Shown here piece after piece: positions 31,308 through 39,569 of a DNA stretch of 57,796 nt. The position numbers were made by a program, and so were the translations under genes. The first letter of the stretch is position 1; each line of letters starts with the position of its first letter. The stretch is taken from assembly GCF_021739485.1 (NCBI RefSeq), contig NZ_JAJFNK010000031.1:1-57796 (forward strand). The letters run 5' to 3'. Origin of the DNA: Alicyclobacillus tolerans. Its GTDB lineage: Bacteria; Bacillota; Bacilli; Alicyclobacillales; Alicyclobacillaceae. The notes beneath the pieces are model-generated. The model had not been told where the DNA came from. It saw nothing but the letters and a program-made list of their open reading frames with translations, and did not search any database.

Positions 31308-33545
31308 GTGGCAAACCCATTAGCGCGTATGATGCAGATATTTGTCAACGCACTCCCGGAGAACGCGACGCGAACCGCTAAGGACGACCCCGGTTTGACG
31401 ATTAAGACGTCGCCCCTTCTGTGGCCTTACGAGATTTTCGTACTTGAGTGGGAACGTCGGACGCTTCTTCGTGACTTGGACCTGATGGTTAAACGCGACG
31501 CACGTGTTGACCGAGCGAATTACGTGTTTGGTAACGCCGCGACGCGCGGTGGTATTACCGTTTCAGTCGACAGCGGACGTACTAAAGCCATTCAGAAACG
31601 GGCCCAGGATGTTCTGGACAAGCTTATGAAAGAGACGAAAATCAACGCGCATTTGCCGGCATGGTCGCGAACGATTTTGCGCGACGGGGACATCTTCTTG
31701 AACGTAATCGCAGAAATGGATCCTGACGGTTACACAGCAAGGATTGTTCGCATCAAGAACCTTCCGGCCATCAGTATGGAGCGCCTTGACGATATGACCG
31801 ACAGCTTTCCGGAAATCCGGAGAGCTTTTTTGCAGATTGACCCCATTACCCGCCAGGAGATTCAGGCTTTTCCGCTCTGGAGCGTGAATCACATCCGGTG
31901 GAAATACGAACCCGGTGAGCGGTATGGCCGCAGTCAGTATTACTCAGGCCGTGCCGCGTGGAAAAAGCTGCAGATGACGGAAGAGGACCTGGTTGTCAGA
32001 CGCCGTACGCGTGCTGTCCAGCGGCGCGTGCACGTGGTCGGTGACAAGGACCACCCAGGTACCGAGACGGAGGTCAACAAGTACAAGGCGCTAAACCGGC
32101 TGGATGACCCGAACAACGCCAAGGTCACAACGGATTATTTCATCAATGGTCTGGGGGATGTACGGAACCTTGAAGGAGACGCGCATCTTGACCACATCAA
32201 GGACGTTGAGTATCTGCTTGAGAACGTGATGATTGGTACCGGGGTACCGCTTCACATTCTGGGCTTTGGCCGAAACGTCAACAGGGATATCGTCAACGAC
32301 CAGCGCAAGACCTACAAGGAAGACGTTGAAGGGTTGCAGGACTTGCTGGAGAATGGGGACCCTGGTCCGTTCAGCGGCTTGCGGTCCATTTTCAACATGG
32401 CCCTGGCCCTTCAGCGCATTAACCCGGAAGACGTGTCCATCAACATTCGTTGGACTCAGCTGGATGTCATGGCGTTCCCTGAGCTCGTAACTGCGGTGAA
32501 CGAGTTGAGGGCATCACAACCTGTCCCAATGGTTTCACGGAGAACCGGTATGAAGATGTTGGGGCGCGGCATGGATTTGATGGACGATAATGCGGTTGAT
32601 GCAGAACTGAAAGCCATCGATCAGGAACTCCAAGCTGACAAAGATGCTGAGGCGGCGCTCGCCACGACGGTAAACCCCATGAAGCCAACGACGACCAACA
32701 TCAATCGTTCGACGTATTCAGCTCAAGGGCGCCCCCAGTTGGACAGCCTTAAGCAAGCGAATCCCCTGCGGTCGGATAAGATGGCAGAACTGGAAAACCG
32801 AACCGCCGATGACGTGCGTGGGTCCTTTGCAGCGGTTGCCGCGCGGCTCACCTCAGAGGCCTTCGTGAAGAATATCGCTCATCTGACAGGTCAGACAGCA
32901 GGCAAGGAAGACATTCAGCGTTGGACAACGCAGCAGGCTGACGTCCAATTGGACGCAACTATCGCGGACGTCGCAAGAGTGGACGAAGAAATTCTCCGGG
33001 CATACGTGCTCCACAAGTTTGATGCCGCGTGGGAAGCTGAAGAAACCAACTTCGTTAACACATTGCTAACGAGCTACCGTGAAGCTGCAGGAATGGCTGC
33101 GGACACTGTCCACAAAGATGTCCGAGTGTCGATTGACTTTCACCTGGTCAGTCAGAGTGTGCTGGATACTCTCGAAGTGCAGGCCGGGTATCGGGTTCGC
33201 GGTCTTCAACAAACGACACGAAATCAACTTGCGCAGGCTATTGCAGATGCCTACCAGGCCAACGACAATCTTGACGGGTACATGAGTCGCATCCAGGATG
33301 TCGTGACGGCCCCTGCGTGGCGCCGCTCCATGATTGCGCGCACTGAAATGGCGTACGCGTTCAACATGTCAAATCTTAAGTACCAGATGCTTGCCGGTTA
33401 CAACACGTTCCGATGGGAAGCCGTGATGGATAACCGTACGTGCCAGAGATGTGCTGAGCGAAACGGTCAGACGTTTACGGTCACGGATACGAATCCGCCT
33501 CCACTTCATCCGAACTGCCGATGCATCATGGTACCCATTCGATGA
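31308..33545 (+). CDS. Portal protein fused to MuF head morphogenesis domain
   Basis: 745 aa. Residues 1 to about 440 are a portal protein (VFGNAATRGGITVSVDSG, SRTILRDGDIFLNVI, YLLENVMIGTGVPLHILGF). A linker rich in Asn/Thr/Gln follows. Residues about 500-745 are an SPP1 gp7/MuF-type domain ending in WEAVMDNRTCQRCAERNGQTF...HPNCRCIMVPI, the MuF signature. In most phages these are two adjacent genes. GTG 31308 is preferred because AAAGAGGTGA lies 5-8 nt upstream; TTG 31272 would add 12 residues. Confidence 0.88.
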   Translation: MANPLARMMQIFVNALPENATRTAKDDPGLTIKTSPLLWPYEIFVLEWERRTLLRDLDLMVKRDARVDRANYVFGNAATRGGITVSVDSGRTKAIQKRAQDVLDKLMKETKINAHLPAWSRTILRDGDIFLNVIAEMDPDGYTARIVRIKNLPAISMERLDDMTDSFPEIRRAFLQIDPITRQEIQAFPLWSVNHIRWKYEPGERYGRSQYYSGRAAWKKLQMTEEDLVVRRRTRAVQRRVHVVGDKDHPGTETEVNKYKALNRLDDPNNAKVTTDYFINGLGDVRNLEGDAHLDHIKDVEYLLENVMIGTGVPLHILGFGRNVNRDIVNDQRKTYKEDVEGLQDLLENGDPGPFSGLRSIFNMALALQRINPEDVSINIRWTQLDVMAFPELVTAVNELRASQPVPMVSRRTGMKMLGRGMDLMDDNAVDAELKAIDQELQADKDAEAALATTVNPMKPTTTNINRSTYSAQGRPQLDSLKQANPLRSDKMAELENRTADDVRGSFAAVAARLTSEAFVKNIAHLTGQTAGKEDIQRWTTQQADVQLDATIADVARVDEEILRAYVLHKFDAAWEAEETNFVNTLLTSYREAAGMAADTVHKDVRVSIDFHLVSQSVLDTLEVQAGYRVRGLQQTTRNQLAQAIADAYQANDNLDGYMSRIQDVVTAPAWRRSMIARTEMAYAFNMSNLKYQMLAGYNTFRWEAVMDNRTCQRCAERNGQTFTVTDTNPPPLHPNCRCIMVPIR

Positions 33546-33563
33546 GCCTAAGGGCTCTTTTTT
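33544..33563 (+). terminator. Weak terminator between portal and capsid genes
   Basis: A 5-bp stem, GAGCC/GGCTC with loop TAAG, followed by six T, 25 bases before the capsid fusion gene. It may only attenuate. Confidence 0.6.
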
Positions 33564-33587
33564 AATGCCTTGAAAGGAGTTGAGACA

Positions 33588-36500
33588 ATGTTAGTCTTTG
33601 CGGATGCTCTGACCAAGGAGCAGCGCGACAAGCTGAAGGACAGCGACTTCGCGGTACCGGGTAAACGTGAGCTGCCAATTCATAACAAGACGCATATCAA
33701 GCTTGCCTGGGACATGGTTGATCGTACGAAGGACCTTACAGCTGAGGAGCGCAAGGAAGCCCGAAAGAACATTTTGGCGGCCGCGAAAAAGATGGGGATG
33801 GATACATCCGACTGGGATAAGTCGGCGATGACCGACTCCGTGTTCTCCCGTCCCGAGGTGATTCTCGATTCGCAGGCCGAGGGACAGAAGGAGAAGTTAC
33901 CGCCAGGAATTCTTATGCGTGTGCGTCACAGGGGTACACGGGCTGATGTGGTGAACGGTAATAACCGTGTTTATCCCCGGCAGGTACTTACGGACGCTAT
34001 CGACCGTGCGAAAAAGAATTATCTGCCGATCACGGACCAGACGCGCTCCAAGATGATTATGGAGTCGCCACATCCGGAGCACTTCAAGGATGCTCAAGGC
34101 AATATTCATTTCAAGACGAGTCTCGATAACAAGGTAGCCCGGATTGTGGATGTGTGGATGGACGAGCAGGGTTGGGTGTGGTTTGACTCAGACATTTTCG
34201 ACACCACGAAGGGCCGTAATATTGCGGCGCTGATTCGGGCCGGCGAGGAAGTTGGGGTTAGCATCCGAAGCGTCGGGAATTCGGTGCGAAAGGTCATTAA
34301 CGACAGCTACGCAGCAGTTGCTACCTTCATGGACTTGCAAACGTGGGACTACGTTGATGACCCGGCAACGGATGGAAGCGGCACTGACAGTGTTGTCCTC
34401 ACGGATAGTCAACTGCAAGTCATTACTGACGGGCTCGCGTTCAGTGACCCCATCTGTCCTATTGATGGTACCATGCTTCAGCCGTTTGACCCGGACAAGG
34501 ACAACGACGTTGACTTTTGGGCTTGTCCGAAGTGTAAGAGTCGGTACGACGTGTATAACGGTGTCCAGGTAAACGTGTCCGGTAATCAGACACTTTACCG
34601 CAGGTACGATTCACCTGAATACGGGGCTGACAGAGCTGGAGCAAATCCGCCGGCGGTCTCGGATCCGGGTGCACCAGGCTCGACATTGATTGTCACAACC
34701 GATTCAAGAACATCTAATCCCGAGGGGGCGAATAATGTGAACCTTACACCAGAACAAATTCAAGCCATGATTCAGCAGGCAACGGCACCGTTTCAAACGA
34801 TGTTGGATGCCCAGCACCATGCCGAGGAAACTGCACAAAAGCGTGCAGAAGCACAAGCATTTCTCGACAGCAAGTTTGAAGACATTAAGAGCAAGTATTC
34901 TGCCCCGGTGCTCGAGGCAATCAAGAAAGCTGTCGGCCAACCGCAGACCAAGGAGCAGGCCGAGATTGTTCTCGACAGTGTGCTCGACATGGCAGGTCAG
35001 GTCTCAGCGAATGAGTTCCTGCAAGCTCTGGGCTTCAGTGCAGCTCAATCTCCGGCGGGCCAGACGCGTGTAACCGTGACAAATGAACCGAAACCGTGGC
35101 AATCGATGGTCGACTCCATGCTTTCCGAGATGGATCGCATTGACACCGAAAAGGGTACGAAGCATGACCCTGAACTGCGCAAGCTGAACAAGGTTATCAT
35201 CGACAAGATTTTGGACAAGTTTGAAACGAAGGATCACTCCTATCAAGCGATGAAGGATTCCGCTGAGACGGTGCAGGCTCTTCTGGACAGCGGTGCATCC
35301 GTAACCACAGCTCAGCTGCTGAACCAGCCAACCATCCAGGAAGTCATCCTGATTCAGAAGTTCCAAGACCTCGAGGCCACTCAGTTTATGATGACGGACG
35401 TCTTTGAAGGTTCGGAGTGGAGAATTCCGTCTGAATCGTTCAGCGGTCAGGCAGCCATTGACCCGAACACGCTTATCTACGATCTGACGGTTGCAGAAAA
35501 CAGCGCAATTCCTGAAGCTCAGGTGGATGTGATTTGGGCATCCTTTTCACCTCAGGCGCGCCGGAATGCTATTTCGCTGACGACCGATGTCATTCGCGCG
35601 ATGGGTACCGGTCCGTTGAAGTACAATGCGCCGGCCCGGGCCATTTACCATATTGGCAAACAGGCTGCCCGTCATATCGACAGTTATTCATACTGGGACA
35701 TGGCGACCACTGCGGATGAGTACAATCCTTTGGTCGTGGCCAATGAGAGCGTTACGGTTACGGCGGTGAACAATGGCACAAACGTAGCGTACAAGGGCCA
35801 ACTCCAACTCGGTGGAAAAGCCGGCCAAGCAGATACCACATATGGGACGAATTTCACGTTTGCACCGGCAGGCAGCACACCGATTGTACGCCCGCGTAAA
35901 AAGCAGTCTATTACGGCGAACGGCTCTGTGCAGACCACGACGACGAATTCCATCACCTGTACCGTGGGTGGGACGACACTGACCATCGGTGGTTTAGACA
36001 GCAACGGGAACATCGTTGGAACTGGAGCGCAATTCGCGATCAATTTTGAGACCGGCGACATTTACTTCATTGCGGGCCTTGGGATTGTGACGGGAGCCAC
36101 TCCTGTCTACCCGGTCATCAGCTACAGTGCTTCGACGAACTACGACCTGTGGCATTACACCATGGGCACCGGGTATACCCGTGAGGAGGACTGGTATAAC
36201 ACGCTGTTGATGCAGCTGAGTGCCACCAACGCCATCATGGGTTCGAGTCCCCGCTACAACCCGGCAAACCTAGCGCTGTTCAGCTTGAACAACTCGAACT
36301 ATGTACGGAATGCGCAAATCTTCTACAAACTGGCGCAGCCGGCCGGCGTGAGTTTGACACCGACCCGGAACTTCTTTGGTACCCGTGATGAGCTCGACCT
36401 GTATAAGCTCAACGCTCCATGGGTCCTCGGTGACAGCCGGATTCTGCTGACACAGAAGAACGCAACTCGTTATGGCATTCAGACACCGTACAAGATTGAG

Positions 36501-36656
36501 GGTCCCATCCAGAAGCAGGACCCCACAACCGGTAACCTGTTGCCTGTGAAAGCCTGGTACGGTGAAGAGTTCAGCGCGATTGTGACACCGCAGGTTCTTG
36601 ATAAGAACGGGAACGTGTTGAACCCAGTCAGCCGTACGATTCGTATCGTATCTTAA
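33588..36656 (+). CDS. Protease-scaffold-major capsid fusion protein
   Basis: 1022 aa holding three functions normally split. Residues 1-75 form a short phage domain (LKDSDFAVPGKRELPIHNKTHIK, DUF6582-like). Residues about 105-260 form a prohead protease with NGNNRVYPRQVLTDAID, HPEHF (about 162) and GVSIRSVG (Ser about 225), like S80/gp21-type proteases. A CPID...CPKC zinc knuckle follows at about 290-315. A disordered linker and a scaffold-like coiled region lie at about 385-500. The major capsid protein runs to the C-terminus (ARNAISLTTDVIRAMG, ATRYGIQTPYKIEG). ATG 33588 has AAAGGAG upstream. An internal start is described separately. Confidence 0.83.
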   Translation: MLVFADALTKEQRDKLKDSDFAVPGKRELPIHNKTHIKLAWDMVDRTKDLTAEERKEARKNILAAAKKMGMDTSDWDKSAMTDSVFSRPEVILDSQAEGQKEKLPPGILMRVRHRGTRADVVNGNNRVYPRQVLTDAIDRAKKNYLPITDQTRSKMIMESPHPEHFKDAQGNIHFKTSLDNKVARIVDVWMDEQGWVWFDSDIFDTTKGRNIAALIRAGEEVGVSIRSVGNSVRKVINDSYAAVATFMDLQTWDYVDDPATDGSGTDSVVLTDSQLQVITDGLAFSDPICPIDGTMLQPFDPDKDNDVDFWACPKCKSRYDVYNGVQVNVSGNQTLYRRYDSPEYGADRAGANPPAVSDPGAPGSTLIVTTDSRTSNPEGANNVNLTPEQIQAMIQQATAPFQTMLDAQHHAEETAQKRAEAQAFLDSKFEDIKSKYSAPVLEAIKKAVGQPQTKEQAEIVLDSVLDMAGQVSANEFLQALGFSAAQSPAGQTRVTVTNEPKPWQSMVDSMLSEMDRIDTEKGTKHDPELRKLNKVIIDKILDKFETKDHSYQAMKDSAETVQALLDSGASVTTAQLLNQPTIQEVILIQKFQDLEATQFMMTDVFEGSEWRIPSESFSGQAAIDPNTLIYDLTVAENSAIPEAQVDVIWASFSPQARRNAISLTTDVIRAMGTGPLKYNAPARAIYHIGKQAARHIDSYSYWDMATTADEYNPLVVANESVTVTAVNNGTNVAYKGQLQLGGKAGQADTTYGTNFTFAPAGSTPIVRPRKKQSITANGSVQTTTTNSITCTVGGTTLTIGGLDSNGNIVGTGAQFAINFETGDIYFIAGLGIVTGATPVYPVISYSASTNYDLWHYTMGTGYTREEDWYNTLLMQLSATNAIMGSSPRYNPANLALFSLNNSNYVRNAQIFYKLAQPAGVSLTPTRNFFGTRDELDLYKLNAPWVLGDSRILLTQKNATRYGIQTPYKIEGPIQKQDPTTGNLLPVKAWYGEEFSAIVTPQVLDKNGNVLNPVSRTIRIVS
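34722..34739 (+). promoter_or_regulatory. Internal ribosome site and GTG start inside the capsid fusion
   Basis: GAGGGGG (34722-34728) precedes an in-frame GTG (34737-34739) by 8 nt, exactly after the low-complexity linker and before the scaffold-like region. Initiation here would give a 639-aa scaffold-capsid product without the protease. This is inference from sequence. Confidence 0.55.
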
Positions 36657-36670
36657 TGACTCTAACGATT

Positions 36671-36700
36671 TAGGAGCCGTCTTGGTGGCGGCTCCTATTT
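36671..36700 (+). terminator. Hairpin terminator after capsid gene
   Basis: A 9-bp perfect stem, TAGGAGCCG/CGGCTCCTA, with a 9-nt loop and a short T run. Confidence 0.78.
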
Positions 36701-36721
36701 CGTTTGAGAGGAGGGTGCAGG

Positions 36722-37045
36722 ATGAGGCATAGAACGCTTATCAATGCCACTGATGTGCCGATGAAGCATCCAGTGAGCGGTCAGTTAATTCAGCCCGGCC
36801 AGCAGTACACGGTTCCCGATGAAGCGGAACTCAAGGCTCAGGAAAAAGGCGTTAAGGCTTGGGAAAAGGCTCGCGCCAAGGAAGACGAAGATGCCAAGGC
36901 TAAAGCAGATGCAGATGCCAAAGCGAAAGCAGAGGCTGATGAAAAGGCTAAAGGTGAGGCCGACGCCAAAGCAAAAGCGGAAGCCGATGAAAAGGCTAAA
37001 GCAGATGCAGATGCCAAAGTGACGGCTGACGGTGATGCGAAGTGA
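36722..37045 (+). CDS. Small head-region protein with Ala/Lys/Asp/Glu repeats
   Basis: 107 aa. The N-terminal 40 residues ([27 protein letters not shown]) are paralogous to the next gene. The C-terminal 65 residues are a charged repeat of [18 protein letters not shown] type, probably one long helix. ATG 36722 has GAGGAGGG upstream. Position after the capsid suggests a head accessory or decoration protein; this is inference. Confidence 0.75.
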   Translation: MRHRTLINATDVPMKHPVSGQLIQPGQQYTVPDEAELKAQEKGVKAWEKARAKEDEDAKAKADADAKAKAEADEKAKGEADAKAKAEADEKAKADADAKVTADGDAK

Positions 37046-37266
37046 CGCATCGAATGCTCGTGAACCGAACCGGTGAACCAAAGAAACACCCGATAACCGG
37101 TCAAATCATTATGCCCGGACAGTCATACATGGAACCCGAAGATTCCGAGCGGGTAGAGTTGGTTGAATCAGATGACCCCGGCATATTGGTGCAAACGGTT
37201 GCTGATCCTGAAGCGACGCGGAAGGCAATTCGAGAGCAACGCAAACAAGCGGGTGGTCAGAAATGA
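37042..37266 (+). CDS. Paralogue of the preceding small head-region protein
   Basis: 74 aa. [27 protein letters not shown] aligns with the upstream protein's N-terminus (shared H-R-x-L, KHP-x-(S/T)GQ-I, PGQ-x-Y). The C-terminal tail differs and lacks the charged repeat. GTG 37042 overlaps the upstream stop, and its own stop overlaps the next ATG. Confidence 0.72.
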   Translation: MTHRMLVNRTGEPKKHPITGQIIMPGQSYMEPEDSERVELVESDDPGILVQTVADPEATRKAIREQRKQAGGQK

Positions 37267-38108
37267 ACCAGAGCGAATTGATTACGGAGTTCCGGACACA
37301 GATTCGCGATGTTGTCGCTGTTCCGTGGGCACCGACCACGGCTTACACGTTGGGGCAGAAGGTCCTGAACGGTGGCAACACATACCAGTGCGTTGCGGCC
37401 GGAACGTCTGCCGCTTCGGGAGGTCCGACAGGAACAACGCCCGGGATTGTGGACGGCTCTGTGACCTGGAATTACGTCGGGAGTGTTGCGCTGCCGGCTT
37501 TGACTGATGCCGAGATTACGCAGTTCATCACGGATGGCTTCCGAACATTCTCGAAGTACAGGCCGCGGCGCCGGTCGACTACAATCAATGTGGTCACTGG
37601 CCAGACAACCTATACGCTTCCGACAGACTGGATTGATCGTGATTACGAGTCGTTTAATGCGGCGATTAACCCGCCTCCACCGGTTGACCCGATGAAGTTG
37701 TCACCGTTTTCGTTTGTGTCTGCAGCTCAGCTGATGGCGGGACCGATGGCTGCACATGAGACGGAGGTCCAGTATGACTTTTACCCGTCGGACTCGCAGA
37801 TGGTCATCACTCCGGCGCCTCAGTCGTCGTACGATTTGACATTCGACTACTTTGCCTATCACACATTTGATGCGACAACCTGCACAGTTCCATATCTGGA
37901 CGTCGACAATGCATTGCTGCCAGGCGTTGTAAAGGGCCTGCGCAGTATTGCGACCGATTACAGCGTTAAGCTTCAGATGTACAAAGAAGGCAACAACATC
38001 CAAGTCGACGACCGGACTGTCGCGAAGAACTTGCAAAGCCGGGCTGACGAACTGGAGAAACAGTTTGAACGTGACATCATTATGCGGCCTTCTGGAACGG
38101 CGGGGTGA
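37263..38108 (+). CDS. Head-tail connector protein with carbohydrate-binding-like insert
   Basis: 281 aa. Residues about 22-70 (PTTAYTLGQKVLNGGNTYQCVAAGTSAASGG...TWNYVG) have the CBM5/12-like pattern often found in phage tail and surface proteins. The remainder looks like a head-tail adaptor (DAEITQFITDGFRTFSKYRP, YTLPTDWIDRDYESF, DNALLPGVVKGLRSIATDYSVK). It sits after the capsid and before the tail completion genes. ATG 37263 overlaps the upstream stop. Confidence 0.7.
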   Translation: MNQSELITEFRTQIRDVVAVPWAPTTAYTLGQKVLNGGNTYQCVAAGTSAASGGPTGTTPGIVDGSVTWNYVGSVALPALTDAEITQFITDGFRTFSKYRPRRRSTTINVVTGQTTYTLPTDWIDRDYESFNAAINPPPPVDPMKLSPFSFVSAAQLMAGPMAAHETEVQYDFYPSDSQMVITPAPQSSYDLTFDYFAYHTFDATTCTVPYLDVDNALLPGVVKGLRSIATDYSVKLQMYKEGNNIQVDDRTVAKNLQSRADELEKQFERDIIMRPSGTAG

Positions 38109-38112
38109 TGGA

Positions 38113-38493
38113 ATGGCTCTTGGGGACAATCGTTTTGACGTATCGAACCGACTGTTAAGTGGTTTCGATGATCACGTCGTCTCAGTCATGGTCACTCGTT
38201 CTGTTGCAGACCAAGATGTTACCCGTGACAAATTCGGCAAGCCTACTGCAACCGTAGTCACAGCGACGATTCAAATCGTGGTTAGTCAGGCGCGAGAAGA
38301 CATCAAGCCTACCGCTGCAGGTGGTAAGCCTGTGGAAGTCTTGGAGTTTTACACACAGCCGGGTGACATTAGCGAGAACGACGAGATTACATGGAACGGT
38401 CACACGTTTCGCACATCGTCAGTGTGGCCGTTTGGTCTCGGAGGTCTGACACAGATGCTTTCATGTCAAGCAACGCGCGAGCTGGATGTCTAA
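38113..38493 (+). CDS. Putative head-tail stopper protein
   Basis: 126 aa, predicted mostly beta (VVSVMVTRSVADQDVTRDKFGKPT, FYTQPGDISENDEITWNGHTFRTSS). Size, fold and position agree with head-closure/stopper proteins, but no specific family is recognised. ATG 38113 lies after the upstream stop; TAATG overlap with the next gene. Confidence 0.6.
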   Translation: MALGDNRFDVSNRLLSGFDDHVVSVMVTRSVADQDVTRDKFGKPTATVVTATIQIVVSQAREDIKPTAAGGKPVEVLEFYTQPGDISENDEITWNGHTFRTSSVWPFGLGGLTQMLSCQATRELDV

Positions 38494-38990
38494 TGCAAAG
38501 GGTTACTTTCACAGAGCTCATCTCTAAGATGTCGCGAATGCCAGTTGAGATTGATGCGGCAGCGTACGAGGCTTTAGTAAAAGCCGCTGTTGAAGTACAA
38601 AAAACGGCGGTTGAAAAGTTTGGGCATTATCAGTCATCATACGGGCCGTTTGAGGCTTGGGCAGCACTTGCCCCCAGTACGATTGCCCAAAAACTCAAGG
38701 CCGGCTCACAGGGGGATGACCCGCTTATCGGGCATTCAGTGCATAAACGAAGTATCTACCCAACGTCTCTGCGGCAGTCCATAACCATGCAAGTAGACAA
38801 AGCGACACTGACTGCGCAAGTCGGAACAAACGACCCGCTTGGCGAATGGCATGAATACGGGTACGAAGAGTTCAACGTACACTATCCACCGCGGCCGTTT
38901 CTTCGACCGGCTCTTTATCAAAAAGAAGAATGGATTCGTCAAACGATGAAAGAAGCCATTGGCATGGGGCTGATCACATGGCTACGTTGA
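38493..38990 (+). CDS. HK97 gp10-like / virion morphogenesis protein
   Basis: 165 aa. It opens with a helical segment (FTELISKMSRMPVEIDAAAYEALVKAAVEVQKTAVEKFGHYQ). The C-terminal signature is NDPLGEWHEYG...PPRPFLRPAL, typical of gp10/Mu gpG-like tail completion proteins. ATG 38493 overlaps the upstream stop. The longer ORF from 38391 has no ribosome site and is rejected. Confidence 0.78.
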   Translation: MQRVTFTELISKMSRMPVEIDAAAYEALVKAAVEVQKTAVEKFGHYQSSYGPFEAWAALAPSTIAQKLKAGSQGDDPLIGHSVHKRSIYPTSLRQSITMQVDKATLTAQVGTNDPLGEWHEYGYEEFNVHYPPRPFLRPALYQKEEWIRQTMKEAIGMGLITWLR

Positions 38991-39002
38991 GGAGGGATGC
39001 CG

Positions 39003-39554
39003 TTGATACCCAATGACCCGATTCTCACGACCGACCCCTTTGACGCTATCTGTACGGCTCTTTCAACGCAGTTGATGTCTCTGGTTCCATCCCTCAAGAA
39101 CGCCGTTCAAGGATGGCCGGATCCAAAGTGGTTTGAAGACACCGGAGCAAATTTTCCGAGTGTCTTTTTTGTCATGGTCAGTGACAAGGGCAAAAGTATG
39201 ACCAGTCGCAACTTGGTTTTTGCGTCTGTAAAGAACCCGGACGGTTCAACTGCGAACGTCTACTATGAACGTGAACGCCTGCAGTACTTACTGCAAATCA
39301 GTCTTTTTACAACGGACCCACAGGAACGGCTAGATATCGGTTGGGCAATTAAACAGTACCTCATTAACACCATGCAGCTTCCCATCAACGCTGTGGATAC
39401 TGCACGGTTTGTCTATACAGGGCACGACCATATGCCGGAGGGTCGCGACAACTTCTATCAACGGGACATCGGGTTTGAAGTTACGGCTCGAGTCTTGGAT
39501 GGAAGTGTCGCCAATTTGAACAAAACCATCCAGCAGAACAATACGGTTTCGTAG
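39003..39554 (+). CDS. Tail terminator-like protein
   Basis: 183 aa directly before the sheath gene, where the tail terminator/completion gene lies in contractile phages. It carries a central beta-rich core (YLLQISLFTTDPQERLDIGWAIKQYLINTMQLP). TTG 39003 is chosen over ATG 38997 because GAGGAGGG would touch the ATG with no spacing. The family is not firmly recognised; the role comes from position. Confidence 0.65.
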   Translation: MIPNDPILTTDPFDAICTALSTQLMSLVPSLKNAVQGWPDPKWFEDTGANFPSVFFVMVSDKGKSMTSRNLVFASVKNPDGSTANVYYERERLQYLLQISLFTTDPQERLDIGWAIKQYLINTMQLPINAVDTARFVYTGHDHMPEGRDNFYQRDIGFEVTARVLDGSVANLNKTIQQNNTVS

Positions 39555-39569
39555 AAAGGGGAGAATTAA

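Noticed and set aside
36704..36721. Upstream start for the charged-repeat gene
   Set aside because: Would place the ribosome site inside the coding region; ATG 36722 is better spaced.
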